Source: Phalacrocorax aristotelis (lineage: Eukaryota; Chordata; Aves; Suliformes; Phalacrocoracidae). From it: DNA of 64,000 bases. Below, in pieces: positions 26,601 to 40,200 of the stretch (its first letter is position 1; every line of letters begins with the position of its first letter). The translations under genes and the position numbers were made by a program. A model generated the notes under the pieces. It did not search any database, was not told where the DNA came from, and saw only the letters and a program-made list of their open reading frames with translations. The DNA lies in contig NC_134283.1 in assembly GCF_949628215.1 (NCBI RefSeq), positions 23,290,975 through 23,354,974 on the forward strand, read 5' to 3'.

Positions 26601-29600
26601 CTGGAACTGCTGTCCTTCCCACGTAAGGCATGATGCATCAATCTGGGGAGAAAAGGAAAAAATTCATCAACCTGCTTATGTAACCCCTAAGCAATCCTGA
26701 GAAGATACTTTGTTTACTTGTCATAGATCCTTAGAAGCCAGCTATTTGGAAACTACCTCAAAGAGAGGTAGAAAGAAACCACAAAGAGTAACTGAAAAAG
26801 TTTGGAATAATCTACTGGAAATCAAGGTAGATTAAATTTTATTGTCATGATTCTACCAGCAAAAAAATGTTCCTCCCTTTGGGTCAAAGTTAGCTTTCAG
26901 AAGAAAATTTAAAAGATACAAAAAAATAATCCTATGGACACAAAGTCAAGCATGTATAGGGACTAAATCTATGAAGAAATCTAACTAAATGAGTTGTACC
27001 ATCAGGGTTTGGGTTTTGGGGTTTTTTTTGGCTTTCTCCCCGCTCAGGTACTGACTTGTGTCCTTCTCACACTCAGAAAAATAGAATGTGCCTCTAAATA
27101 TCTTCTAACAGACTGCCCTGTGTGGCATGAAGCGATTGGAGTGCTTTAACCTACAAGCACTTCCAGTACATGAGAGGGGGTGTTCCGAGCATGCTATCTC
27201 AGGTGCAACAGCAACAGGCAAGCGGCTTTCTATTCAGCTTACGATACTCTGTTTAAACCAGAGTCACAATATCCTATTGTTGACGTAGCTCTGCCTTCTC
27301 AAATCCAGTATTAAGCCTTGGAAAACAGACTTAAATTTAAATTGGTTTCCACTGAGCTCTGCCTTCTGCCATCTCCAAACGACACCCTCACCCACTATCT
27401 GATAGCCTAAGTTTGTGGGTACCCTATCACAGATGGCTATTCCTTCCATCTTTTTGACTTTAAATACCTCCAGGAACACAATTCCCAGCTCTTTTCCATC
27501 CAGTCTTCTACTCTCACTTCAGCTCTGCATGTCTCAGCCGGAAATGGCAGTATCCAAAGAACTTCATTTGCCAGCGCTCTGGCACATTTTCCAGGCCCTG
27601 TTTTTAAACTACACCATATCAAAAAGCCACTGCTTTCAGCCATACATGCTGTGCTGAACCTGCACAGCAGCCAACCACTCTAAAAAAGCTTCTGGTCCTC
27701 CATGTATCATCAGGAGGAGCTATACAGTGCAGCAAGAGCCAGAATAACAATGGAGGGCACCAGGGGCAACAGCACGAAGCATTTCAGGGTCACAGATCCA
27801 GCCAAAACCAGTATGAAGAGCCCCTGAATAAAGCATCCTCTTGAACCTGGACCCACCTCTTTCAGACTTAGATTGTGTAATCTAAAGTAACACAGCAAGT
27901 CATCTGGCTGATACCACTTGCACCTTGCACGACCTCAACCCTTGACACTGATAACTTGAGAAGCCAGGTGATGGTACCAGGGAATGAGGCTATCCTCTCA
28001 AGCATTCACATTAGAGCCTTCAAACACATAAAGCCACAAAAGCAGAGGGGACCCAAAACCTGCCTTACTGAACCCACTGCAGCAATCAGGAGGTGAGCAC
28101 ACAATGGGGCAGGACACTCCTGATGTTTCAAAGAGTAGCAAAGGACATAGATTAAGCTGGTATGGGAAATATATTCTTCCTGAAATACACTAGAACTTCA
28201 CACACCTAATTAGTGTCCACCTGACCTTCTGCTATAGGTTACCTCCATAGCTACTTGCTGTATCAACAGTCTGTGAGCCACTGAACTGCTTCAAGAACAA
28301 AAAGCATCCCATCCTTTATCCCAAAAGCTCTACAGATGACAAAATGGCATTAAAAAAATATTTCATTATAAGTAGCCACATACCCAAAGCAGAGGAAAGA
28401 AGTAGCTACAGCATCTTCCTGCTAAGCAACTGCAGGGGGATAACTGCAAAACAGGTCTCTTGCTCAAGCAACTCATAGCAAAAGTGACTGGCCCAGATCC
28501 CTACCCAGGACAGGTGACTCAGGTGACAGGCTCAATTGACTTGGATTACACGACTAAAGGAGAAAACGGAACCTTGCGGTGGAAGCAGCAATACAGGAAT
28601 GCAAAACAAATCCAAGAACTCCCTGCTGTGTTCCTGTATGCTGTAAAATTTGTTCACGCCCACATGGTCTCATACGGCATAAAGCTCAACAGTAAAAGCG
28701 CGTTGCTGCAGAACCTCCTCTAATGTAGACATGTTGTAGGCTCACGGTGCATTTTAGCCTCACAGAACAGGGTCCCATCCTCCACAGTTTAGCAACTCCA
28801 CAAAACAATACACATCAGTAACCTGCATAACAGCTCTCCTGACTACATCTGCATAGGTATCTCCACTGAATGATGAAAGGAAGAAACACCCTAAGGGTGG
28901 GAAAAGCCCAGGAGGTCTTTGTGTGGAAGGTCCTGTTTCCAGGAATTTAAATTACCCTGTACTTATCACCAGTCTTCTGAGGACTGAATGTGTTTTGGTA
29001 ATAAAATGACAGAAACTGCTAAGTGCCTGCATGTTTAGAGCTGTGGTTTGAACACAGGCTACTTGTTTTTCTTGCATAAAGGAAGGCTGTCTGTACACAG
29101 CTTCTTGGTCAAAATAAGGCCACAGTCTAGCAAATAGCAAATATACAACAATCCAATGAGCAAATGCTATCAATGCTGATAGATATTGCTGAGGCATATG
29201 GAGGGGTGTCAGATGGTGTTCATGCAACAGTTTCAAACCTCAAGAGCTTGGTGAAACTTCAAATAATTCCTCCAGCAGATGAAAAACAGGTCAGAAGAAC
29301 AGGATACACTGCTAGAAGACTTGTAAGACTTGAGTGTTCTGCTGAAACGCCTCAGCCACCCAGCTGTGTTCCTCATCACCAGCAACCAACCCCACATGCA
29401 GAGCACTTTCCATGTTCTAGAGGAGTCTTCCCCCAAAACTAAAAGTTCATGTTCCTTGGGTTTGTTACAGTCTTTAATTTTGGAAACCAAATCTATTTTG
29501 CTCCAAATAAGGAGCAAAATATAAAAACCTAGTTTTTGAAGAAATTTAAACTGAATTTAAATTTAATAAAGTCTAAATATTAAAATAGATTTAAAATTCT

Positions 29601-30164
29601 GAATCCAGTTTAAATGTTCTGAGGATTAATACAGCATGAGATCTGAGAAACACCTCCAAGAACTGCTAAACACAGAGTAGGCCTTAAATCACATCCCACT
29701 TCAAGAGGGATCCAAGCAAATCCATGCCTGTACATTAATGGCAAACTAAGGCTAGCATGTTTGCTTTTACAGAGAATTTCATCACAGGATCACCACCAGT
29801 CCCCTCCACTGCAAGCCACTGTCTGCAGCCAGCCCGGGGTTTCTGAGTCTGACTGCCTATAGATAAGGCAGACAAAGCTCAAAATAGAAGTGAAACATAA
29901 AAGAAAGGCAATAAGTAAGAGCTGAGTAAGTGTGATTGCACTGACTGATATTCTGGAGTCAGGATAAAACCCACTATCCCAGCCTGCATATTCCCACACA
30001 TCAAAATAGAGAAACCTAGACAGATAACAGGAGAGAGCCCCAGCCCTCTTTTTACAGATACTTACATATATTGCTCCTAACTGAGTCCTGTCTGCATCAA
30101 AAAGTTGGTAGTAATGTTGTACGAAGCTGGAACCAATCTGCTCCCAGATAGGCTTGTCTCCCAT
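14564..30164 (-). CDS. NUTF2: NUTF2, nuclear transport factor 2 (RanGDP carrier)
   Basis: NTF2 is a homodimeric import factor that carries RanGDP through the nuclear pore by binding FG repeats. Coding exons of the standard isoform: 30066-30164, 26571-26642, 22469-22567 and 14564-14677, encoding 33, 24, 33 and 37 residues. The total of 127 residues equals the human length, and all junctions fall between codons. Visible landmarks are [14 protein letters not shown] (with W7, used for FG-repeat binding), the segment DASCLTWEG with W41 and E42, [15 protein letters not shown], and the final exon from [11 protein letters not shown] to RLALHNFG with D92 and D94, which contact Ran. The start has GGATTCAGA before ATG, in an exon that probably begins at 30190. 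A second, alternative terminal exon is annotated separately at 18853-18963. The promoter is CpG-rich, near 40.9-41.2 kb. Confidence 0.97.
17803..17808 (-). terminator. NUTF2: Possible AATAAA for the alternative NUTF2 3' end
   Basis: This is the first canonical minus-strand AATAAA after the alternative stop codon, about 1.05 kb downstream and beyond a CR1 fragment. Use of this site is a guess; a non-canonical signal closer in is equally possible. Confidence 0.25.
17885..18310 (-). mobile_element. CR1 LINE fragment, 3' end, degraded
   Basis: The plus strand begins CACAGAATCAGATTCG and continues through the familiar CR1 3'-region phrases (GTCCAGCCTC, CCTTGTGTCCAGTC). The element therefore lies on the minus strand. 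The minus frame keeps RSRLDTR, a CR1 ORF2 C-terminal signature, but is otherwise decayed. It sits between the two alternative NUTF2 terminal exons. Confidence 0.7.
18853..18963 (-). CDS. NUTF2: NUTF2 alternative (duplicated) terminal exon
   Basis: A second copy of the NUTF2 last exon lies inside intron 4. It has a proper acceptor (CACGCTCAG at 18964), enters in the same phase as the standard exon, and encodes 36 residues starting [16 protein letters not shown] and ending RLALHNV before TAA. Aligned with the standard exon it is identical at 24 of 36 residues. Of those 24 codons, 10 differ only at synonymous positions, so the copy is old and its protein sequence appears constrained. There is no frameshift or internal stop. 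The isoform would have 126 residues. D92 and D94 are kept; M118 becomes V, and F126-G127 is replaced by a single V. It is not a retrocopy, since only one exon is present and it is in its natural intronic place. Expression is unproven. The nearest minus-strand AATAAA I see is near 17803-17808. Confidence 0.8.
   Translation of the reverse strand, partial: ADDDQVLGFHQTFLLKSFQGAWVCTNEVFRLALHNV
18964..30065 (-). other. NUTF2: NUTF2 introns 2, 3 and proximal part of intron 4
   Basis: The introns are 26643-30065, 22568-26570 and the stretch 18964-22468 leading to the alternative exon. They contain A/T-rich DNA, a C10 run at 19779-19788 and a short perfect hairpin at 29494-29521. I see no other coding exon, tRNA, snoRNA or well-preserved repeat. 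Confidence 0.6.
29494..29521. repeat. Perfect 11-bp inverted repeat (hairpin)
   Basis: TATTTTGCTCC at 29494-29504 is followed after AAATAA by its exact complement GGAGCAAAATA at 29511-29521. It lies in NUTF2 intron 2 next to an A/T-rich tract (29520-29620). No family was recognised. Confidence 0.7.
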
Positions 30165-31590
30165 TCTGAATCCTCACCTAAAGCCAGTGACTGTAAAACA
30201 AACAAAAAAAATCATCAGAAAGAACTATCATGTAAGCAAGAATAGCACTTGGTTTGAGTATAAAGCATCAGTAAACGCAGATCCTCTCAGCTGGCCAGAT
30301 TTTTTTCATTGGAAGAAGTAGGACAAATCTCACCTCTGTATCCTAGGCTTGTGTAAAATAAAAGTCTTGGATACCAAACAGTTCAATTTCTTATTACACT
30401 GCTTGCTGATTTCTAAAGCTATTTCAGTGTGAGGTCACAACTCATATACGAAAGTGGAGAACAAGAACAAAAATGAGTGTTACCACCTTCTAGTCGCATA
30501 TTTTAAAAAATTACACAATCTGAAAAAGTTGGCAAGCGCTTCCTATTTTGACTTGATCTCATTTACTGTAAACAACTGACATGTTAATACAGATTGTCTG
30601 CAAGTGGCTTACACTGACTGATTTATCTCTTCAGCTCCCCAGGTATTTCACCATCCACATGCCATTTGAAGGAAGAGCATTGTTTCAGCTGTACACAACA
30701 GGAGTTAGTTCACTAGCTTTTTGCTTAACACAAGCTTACTTTCCTCTTCTACCCTGTCACTAAGGCTGAAGTACACTCGACATTTATCTTTGAACCTGTA
30801 GTAATTTCAAGATACAAACCATCATTTTTCAGTGGTGAGAATCTGCAGTACCTGGTGAAGGTACTGGAAACTTGGAGGCATCCCACACTTCTCAACATGA
30901 GTCCCTCTATTTTAGAGCAATTAAACATGCAGCAAGTGCAGGAGTCCAGCCAGAGTCAGTCTAGAAACTACCATGTACAATCAGTACAAATGATTGCTTT
31001 ACCATGCCATTCAATTTTTCAAGAAAGCCATTTCATTTTTTCTTTATCCTTATATCTCTGAAAGACTGAGGAATTGTGATAAAAGTCAAAACACAACAAT
31101 GCTGCGCTCAAACCCCACTACACTACATTTTAAGATCGGAGTTTACTTCAAGCAAGCTAAATTATACTTGCTAAACTTCAAGATCTGTCAGCCAGTAGTC
31201 CCTCTTTGTAACCCCAGACCAGGAAACCCTTGAGCTACAGGTCTGTATTGCACTGCAGGTCTGGAAAGGCGTGAAATTTTGTTTTAGGACACAGAACATG
31301 ACAGTTATTTTTGGCTTCCTTTAGTTGTCAGTTACTCACATACCTGCTTCAGATTTGACAGATGCACAAGATAAGCAAAAAAACATATTCCCAAAATCTC
31401 CACAATGAGTATTACCAGGCCTAGTTTTCTGTGCATGGTCAGACAAGAAAGCTCTTTTGATATTTTAGGCCTTCAGCTGTTTAAGCTTTACTCATACAAA
31501 TGGGAACTGAAATGGGTTCAAACCCTAGGCCAGAAGTTTTAAGGTTACACAAATTTGGCCAGACTAATAGAATAGAAAATATCTTTTATT

Positions 31591-32025
31591 ACAGAATCAC
31601 AGGTTGGAAGGGACCTCAGGGATCATCTAGTCCAACCTTTCTGGGAAGAGCAAAGTCTAGACAAGATGGCCCAGCACCCTGTCCAGACGACACTTAAAGG
31701 TGTCCAACATGGCCGAGTCAACCAATTCCCTGGGGAGATTATTCCCATGGTTGACTGTCCTCATTGTGAAAAACTTTCCTCTTGTGTCCAATCGGAATCT
31801 CCCCAAGAGCAACTTGTGTCCATTCCCCCTTGTCCTCTCCATGTGGCTCCGTGTAAAAAGGGAGTCTCCATCTTCTTTGTAGCTACCCCTTAAGTACCGG
31901 TACACGGTGATGAGACCCCCTCTGAACCTCCTTTTCTCAAGGAGGAACAAACCCAGCTCTCCCAGTCTATCCTCATATGGCAGGCTTCCCAGTCCTTTGA
32001 TCATAAATTTTACTAGATCAATGGC
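31591..32025 (-). mobile_element. CR1 LINE, 3' end with readable ORF2 C terminus
   Basis: The plus strand starts ACAGAATCACAGGTTGGAAG, the reverse complement of a CR1 3' terminus. The minus frame is open over the element and reads LEKRRFRGGLITVYRYLRGS, then RTRGNGHKLLLGRFRLDTR and NNLPRELVDS, typical of the end of CR1 reverse transcriptase ORF2. It is truncated at its 5' end, as most CR1 copies are. The open frame indicates a fairly young copy compared with the others here. Confidence 0.9.
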
Positions 32026-35000
32026 ATAACAGGAGGTTGCATACAAGTTTTCAGGGCAATAAATTCAACTACCAAAGTAAAATACAAACCAAGAACATTT
32101 GCTAGAGCTTAGACACCCAGACTACTTGAGGGAGAAAATGGATCTCTGTGGAGCAGAGAACATGACAGCACAGAGCTGGCAAGGTGGTTCTCCCTGCTGA
32201 GAAAGGGATGTTTTGTAGCCTGTGAAAAGAGGAGAGGTTCAGAAGGAGGAGCTCTGGTTGTGACAATGAACCACAAAAGCATGCCACAGACTTGGTAGTT
32301 TTTGCCATCCAACTGATGCTGGCTGCATGCTAGTTCTCAAGTCCATCTTTGAAATTAATTTTATTCAAGGATGAGGTCAAAAATAAACTTAAGATAGAAA
32401 CATAGCTATCCCATTTTTAAACATCCTTATTTCAATATCAACCACCCAAGCAACACGGTCAACATCAAACTCAGTAACCCCACACACTAACACAGACTAA
32501 AAATTCAAAGACTTGTTGCCACATAACTATTTGAAGTGTCCCAAAAAGATCTCCAATCTGGCATCAGTCACCATCACATGTGGTCCACTAATACTTGCAA
32601 TACATGACTCAGGCTGAAGGAGTTTTACCCAGTGTGGTCACTCCTCTGGGAAAAAGGATCACAAACTAGAAATCCATCCAACTACAACAGGTTCAAAAAC
32701 AAAAGACACCCCGAACAACTTAAACCTACTTCTTTACAGGAGGCAAAAGTTGTATTGACTGCACATCCATAATTGCCACATATCAGCCTAATCTGGAGCA
32801 GATGTAGAAATCAAACAACTTCAGCCTGCATTAAAAGAGTTTATGTTGAAAGAAAACCACTCCAACCATTGCACCAACTCCCTGGAAACTTCGCTGAGTG
32901 ACGCCCACCCTGCTGTTAGGCAGGACTCATGTCCTTTTTGGAAAAACAGAAGAATTAGTATTTAGTTCTGAAGTCTGCTGTTTCCATTCCAGACCTGCAG
33001 GTACCTACAGATGTGTAGTTTGGGATGGCTGTGGTAGAGCCAACAATCAGTCCAAGTGAAAAATCACTTCACTCTTTATGGATCCTCATAGCTTCAACTT
33101 CAACTCATGAGCTCACACCACTACCAGATATCCTTCCTAAACATCCAAGTGCAAATCTAGTTGACAGTATTGATGTTAAACAGCCACACATCTAACACCA
33201 AGATGAAGTAGTGAACAGCAAAAAACCCACCAGCTTATTTTCCTGAAGCTGAAGTCAACTATTGCTAAATTAAATTTTCCATGCACACGCATGATGTGCG
33301 CTCACCCTTAACAGCTCACTGCACTGTCATACACACCGAAGATCAAGCTGTATGCTTACGCTGCACCTCACTGAGACCCAGAGGCTTCCAACTCCTCAAC
33401 GCACAACAGCCTCACTCAAGCACCAGATACCTTCTGTTCTATCCTGAAACAGCAAGAAAGCCTTTGAGGCTGCAAGAAATTAAGGAATTAGTATTTTAAA
33501 TACAGAAAGTAGTGTTATGGTTTCTAAAACTAAAAATTAGTATGCTAACTTCTTATCTCCTAAAAAAAGTATTTGTATTTCAACAGGTAAAATAATCATT
33601 AAATATAAAAAATCAGTATAAATTTGACCAGTTATGTTGATTTTGCCAGAATTGAAAACAAAACTAAAAAATGCTGCTGAAATTAATGATCCTTGATTGA
33701 TTTTTTTTGTCTGTTTTTTACAACATTACTCTTTTTCTTGTGCCATTCATATAAGGTTTTCTCGAACACTCACTGTCCCTGGGAAGGTCTTTTTAATTTT
33801 CCTTTTCTGATTTGTCACCTTTTCCACCATGCCGTTTTATGTTTTCTGCCTGTCATCACAGATGTAAGAAGCTTAGAGATGCACCTAAAGAAAGAACAAG
33901 ATAGGAATGGTCTTGTGTGTCATTGAGCCCAGTCCCCTTCAGTGAGATACAATCCATATAAGATGGTACCGATACATTCATCGGGCTGTTTTAATGAGAG
34001 AAGTGTATATAAAAGGCTTTGGAGATCTATTCCAAAGCTAGGAAGGAGGCACATGTTCTGATGGTGTCAAATGCTAGGATGACACAGCTGTGCCTCAGAG
34101 CCATCCAGCCAAATCTATCCATAGTTCAAAGTTTGGTTACAGAGGCAAGAATGTTCAGGTAATATTAAGCCAGACAAAAGAAGTTTCAATAAGCTAGAAA
34201 GCACACAAGATGTGTCACACCTGTCCTTTTAAAGGCACCTGCTGACAGTTACCACTGCAGAAGTGTATCATTGAACATTCCTCCTTAATTCCCTATGGAA
34301 AAGGAGACTGCTTCCTTAAGTCCCTTAATTTTCTTTCCTTTGTCGCTTCAAACCAAACCTACCTCATCACACCCACTTAAGAACATCACAGCCCATTTGA
34401 TTAACAGCTTCTTCGCAGAAGTACAGCAGCAAAGCTGAGCTACAAACATACAGTACAATACTTTAACTCACATTCCTCCGTTTCTTGGACTCTGCTCATA
34501 TCAGAGTATTTATCCCCACCTCAAATATCACCCAGCAGACAGCACTCATGCTGAAACCCAATAGAGCACACAAAAGCCACAGCTGCCAGCAAGTTCAACA
34601 GGTATACGCTGACACTGCAGAACTGGTATTGCTGTTCCACAGGGGACTTTTCCTCAGCGACACCTAAATAAAATTTTCCAGTATCTCTGCCAGGCTGCAC
34701 GCAGACACATCCTGAAGTGTCAACTCCAGCCCTCTGCACATCTCTCCCCACCCTTCCTGCAGGTCTCCTCCTACATGGCACCATGGTATCACCAGCACCC
34801 TCATCCTGTGTTCATCCCAGCACTACTGCTGCTGCACAACACTTTCGGGCACGCAGCACCCCGACCACAGAGTGAAGCTCGTGTTCAGAATCCCGCAGCA
34901 CAGGAAAGGAATTAATCCCCTAAACTGTGCAGAACTTCCCGGTTCCCCATGACACCAGGCTTTCCTACATGCAGTCACAGACCCCCCACATTGACAGGGC

Positions 35001-36914
35001 TTCCACAGGGACCCACAATCCCAGAGCCCAGCCCGCACAGTCTAGACTGCCCAGCGCTTCTGTTGCTGCTCAACCTCACCAAGTCGCCCAAGGCTATGCT
35101 ACACCCCAAAGCCTCTCTCCCTCCTTTCCCCACAGGCTCCTCCAGCTTGCTGTGTCCTGTGCCACCAGCCATGCTGGTCCAGGAGGGAGGCAACTGCCCA
35201 AATTAAGCTCCCCACCATCTGCTTTGACACGTGGCAGGTGGCACCAACATGATATGAAGCTACATGACCGAAACAGTGGTAGAACCAAGGAGGAAAGAAA
35301 GGTGTGAGGCAGAGGAGAACTGGAAGAAAAAGGAGCCTTCACAAGCGCAGTGAGTGACCTTGAATTAGACTAGAGTTACACTGGCCTCAGGTAACAGCTT
35401 TTCTGTCCACAAAATCCAGAAACACAGAATCTTCCCCATTGCCTGTCACAGCTTAAATGTTCCTACCTATGCTCATCCCTTTTCCCTCTCTGCCATAACT
35501 CTGGGCTTGACAGATCAGCACGAACAGGCTGCCCATAACTCCTAAGGGCAACACAGTCCTTCAAAGGCTCATTTCTGCAAAAGGGCTGGATGAAAACTCT
35601 TCCCTTTGCATCCTTCAACAACCAAGACAGGAAAAAACCACCTGGAGACAATTCTGTGTTGCAGTGTGCTGACAGAAAGTCCATCTTTCTGCTCAAGCAG
35701 CAAGCTACTCGGAGGTGTAACTTGAGGAAAAGCCACCTTTTTACGTGGCAAAAATAGATAAAGCCTCCCACTGACAGGCAAACAGAGAGGTTATCCTGCA
35801 ATGTGGAAGCACCAGTGACATTTGGAGCAGGTGGGCTATTGGCACATCTCAGCAGTACAGAGAAAGACCAAATCTTTGTTTCAACCAGCAGCTGTGTCTA
35901 CTGCTTTTTTGGACCTGGACATATATAAGCTGACTGCTATCAGTTAAAAAAATTAAGTCTTTTTGAATTCAAGCATGGCAGACCTGCGCTTCTATAAGAA
36001 TCCTACATTTTTTTATAATGGCAACAAAAACCAGTATGAGCAATAGTAAAGTATAATGTAAATTGCTAAAGAAAACAAAGGTGGTCTCCCACATTTAAAA
36101 TGCAAGCTGCATTCAATCAATGAACAACCATCACAAGCAAATAAGGTCAGTAGAGACTTTCTGATCTGTGAAACACCAAGAAAGAAAACACTGAATTTAA
36201 AGAGGAAAAACTTCAAACCAATACACTCTAACATGCTAGTGGAAAAAAGAATTACTATTATCCAGTTATGACTACACTTATTCCATTAAGTAGTCAGAGT
36301 ATAAATAAACATGCTCCATAGATAAAGCCGGCCCTATGTACCACTGGTACACCAGTACACTCAAGTTAAACTCTCTTAAGACTGAACTCAAGCTTGTTTT
36401 CTGGAAGATTTCAAAAATCAGCGTAGTAAGAGAGCACCAATGCTCCCTTTAACTCAGGGCTTTTGGTCCAGGGGTATACGTTAATCCACAGCAAACATGA
36501 TTTAGACCATCAGTTGCTGCACCCTTCACTACTGGTTAACAAGATTAAATAAGGACAACAAAAGAGCTCTCGGTTGTTTCAGCTCCCGTTCTTCATGTAA
36601 CTTTTACCATGAATGTATTTTTGATCACTCAGATTAAAAAGAATGAGCAGTCGGCAGATTGCAGTAAAAAAACCAAAGCAGCGAAGAGTTTAGACTATTT
36701 TTCCTTCAATCTCTTTCCTATTGCCACTAAAACTTACAAAGACGGGAGCATCTCCTGTGCATGCTTTCTAGGAACACAACAGAACCAGCATCACAGAACC
36801 AGTTAATCTTCTCTCAAACAGATCGTCTATTCAACTACACCAAGAATCACTTGATAACAGCTCATCCTCCTTTAGCAAAGGACCAAGCTTTCCACAGAAG
36901 AAATTATGCAAATT

Positions 36915-37263
36915 ATCACAGAATACTTCAGGTTGTAAGGGACCTTCACCAGCTCAAAGCAGGGTCCGCTAGGAGATCAGACCAGGTTGCCCACACCAGA
37001 TCCCCAAAAATTCTGATACTGGAGACTGCATAACCTCTGTGGGCAACCTGTTCCAATGTTTGACCATCTGCATGCAGAGGGGAGCTCCCCCATGTCTAGC
37101 CAGGATCCCTTCTGTTCCAATGTACATCCCTTTTTTCCTGTGCTCCCACCAGGAACCCCTGTGAATAGCCTGGCTCCCATTTTCCTGAGAATGGCTTGAC
37201 AGATATTGGAGGCTATGATTAAGCCCTGCTCAAGCCTTCTCTTCTCTAGGCTAAACAAGCCTA
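36915..37263 (-). mobile_element. CR1 LINE fragment
   Basis: The plus strand reads ATCACAGAATACTTCAGGTT, then GGGCAACCTGTTCCAATGTT and CTTCTCTTCTCTAGGCTAAA, which are the usual CR1 3'-region phrases in reverse complement. It is 5'-truncated and mildly decayed, inside NUTF2 intron 1. Confidence 0.85.
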
Positions 37264-40200
37264 GGCAGAATGCACGTTAACTCAGGGATGACGGAATACT
37301 GGAACTTACTCAGGGACATCACACATCAGCAGTCATTTATCTTAAACACACTGTGCTTCTTTCTGAGAAACTCCAATTTAGTGGTCAATCCTTCTCCATC
37401 TGAAACCTATGAAATTTCCAGCTGAGGAGCAAACTCATGCTTTCATAGACTGAAAGAAAGAAGCACTTCTGTGTATCTTTGCTACCACCATGGAGGTTAA
37501 CCATCTGAAGATTACTGCTCCAGCCCAATCAGAAATTATTGATTTCATCCCAGACCTTCACCTAGTAATTGCCACGGGCTGCACTGCACAAGAAATTACA
37601 TTATTCTAAACATGTTTTCAGATCTAAAAGTAATTAAGTCCAGAAATGTGAACAGTAGATGGATAGAAAGAGGAGAAAGGGAAAGAGTGACAAGGCACAG
37701 GCTGTTTCCTTCTGAAAAAATATGGAAAATAAATTTACTTTCCCCTTCTCAGTCTTTTTATTCCTCTACTCCAACTTCATTTTAAAAAATTAATGCAGGA
37801 ATTATGCCAACCTGAAGTATTTTTTTTGGGTACAGCTGTCAACCAGTACACAGCCATTAGTAAATAAAACACACAGGGAGGACTCTGGAAAAGCTTTCAC
37901 TGTGCCTACAGCTTGATGCAACTTGTCTGCAACCTGACAACTCAACAGAGTCACAAAGAGTCAGCAGAGATTATTTTTAAATATTATATTACATACATAT
38001 ATTATATACATAAGTTATACTCCATATAATTGGACAGAGAGACACAACCTTTTGGTGTTAAGCAATAGTCAAAATACTATACATCTGGCATTTTTTCCAC
38101 AGTATTCTTGCTGCATTCTGAAACCCAAATTCATGTTTACACGGCTCAAGTCACATCTCTTCCCCAGGATGAGCCCAAGAGCGCTCAGTTTTAAAGTAAC
38201 AGAGGAGGCAATGGGGGATGGGAAGGGGGAACTGCTGCACCACATTTCTTCTTTACCTTATAGGCACAGTAACAGAACATTTATTCTCAACAGCAGAATA
38301 AGATATTTCTGTCCATCCATCGCTGACTCTCATGACAGCTGGTTCAGGTTAAGAGAAAATTAGGAACTGATTTTTAGGTTACAGAAGAAAAGATGTCATA
38401 TTACAGTTATAACCTTTTTTTCTCTACCAAACCATTACTTAAAAATTAACCAGGTTTGTTCATAAACTCAGCAGCAAAATAACATTCAGTATTAATTTTT
38501 ATTCTCAATAAAACTTCTACCAAAAACTGCAGTTTAATCCTTGCAGCTTTTCTTGTGGTTCACAACTGATTGTTTTCAAGTGTTTGGCACATCTGAAGAC
38601 AATCACCATTGTATGTTTGTTAAAAGCAGCCAGTTGTATAACAGCCCCGAATTAGATAGCACAAAGGCAGTCGCCCCTAAAAACATAACCCTAGGTACCT
38701 TGGTGCAGTGATAAATGAAAGAGAACCTAGTTAACATTGCTATTTTGCATTATATTACCCCTCAATTTTAGGTTTATCCACAGCATTCCTCTATTACTGA
38801 TTTGCAGCATTCAAAGTCTGGAAAATTTTCTCCAACATGTTTTATGATTCACAAGCTTTTCATGTGTGTAAGCAAGGCTTGTTACACCTCACCTCCAAAT
38901 GATTGGTCTCCAACCTTTGGTCGAGCTCCAAATTTCCTAAAATATGCCTTTAAAAAAAAAGTCACCAAAACTTTTTCTATGATATCTACCTAACCATCTT
39001 ACACTTCCAAAACCACATTTCCTGTCCTGCTTTGCTGCCTTTTTTTTCCTCCCCTGCAACACACAATAGCCCTGCTTCCAGCAACATGTTATTGAAGCAC
39101 ACAAATTGGTCATGCACAAATATGAATATCAAAACTGCCTGTGACACCCCGATATTTAGGGGTTCTGAAACAACTGAAAGAAATCATGCTTACGAGTGTT
39201 ACCAGTTATTAGTATATACTGCAATCCTGACAAGACATACTCAACACCGTCACTAACCAGGCAATCCTTTTATTAATGACAGAGACAAAAGAAACCCCAA
39301 GGGACAGAACTGCAGAAAGTTGTCACCATTTGCATTTTTCTGAAGAACCAGACAGACACAGATGTTAAATATATTTCAAATCATCTACCACACAACTTGC
39401 AATCTTTTAGGGAGGAACATAAAATAATCATTAGGACCCCAGTTGGAAAACAGTTGAATAGCCAAGAGTAAGCCAAAATGTCATTATACTTTAAATTAGA
39501 CTATGCTTTTTACCAATAATGATACTACATCTCCATACTTCTATGTGGAGATATATGAAATGCCTTATTTGTTGCTGCTAAAAGAAAACTTAAAGTCACC
39601 ACACGCAAACACAGAAAGCATTGCTTGAACACAACTCCTCCCAGAAGAGAACTCAAAAAAGTACCAACTTGAGAAGGTGGCTGAGTCAGCCATCAGATTT
39701 AACCTTCAAGCAACAGTTCTGCAACTGATTCCTATTCCTCTTCAAGCATTTACCTGGGTTTTGCTCCTGTTTGATTGCAATATGACGTACGTGCCACAAA
39801 TCCCACTCCAAAATACACGTTTATGTTGGAAGCAATGGACTTGAAAGGAGAATGAACAGTTGAAGCGTTACAGCCTGCCTTAGACAGGGAGCTGAATTGC
39901 ACGAACAGTATCTTTGGGACTGAATGACTTCAGAAAGCTCTCTCATACTAGCAAAATGCAACATACGCTCCTTGCTACTGTGGATTTTTGCAGGTTTTGA
40001 TTGTTTTTTAAAGCTAAAAAGCGACAGCAGCTACAGAGGTGAAAGGAAAAAAATCACCCTTGTAGAATCACACCAGAAAGCGGCAACCCAAAAGAAAAAA
40101 ACCTAGACGGCTACAGCAGATCACCAAGCACACCCGCTTTTGCTAGTTTTACTCCAAGGAAGCACAAACCTTTCGTTTTCTACGTGACAAAGTGTTTCCA

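Noticed and set aside
27005-27031. GGGTTTGGGTTTTGGGG tract resembling telomeric or quadruplex DNA
   Set aside because: Only three full G tracts, on the strand not transcribed by NUTF2; a short T/G-rich accident.
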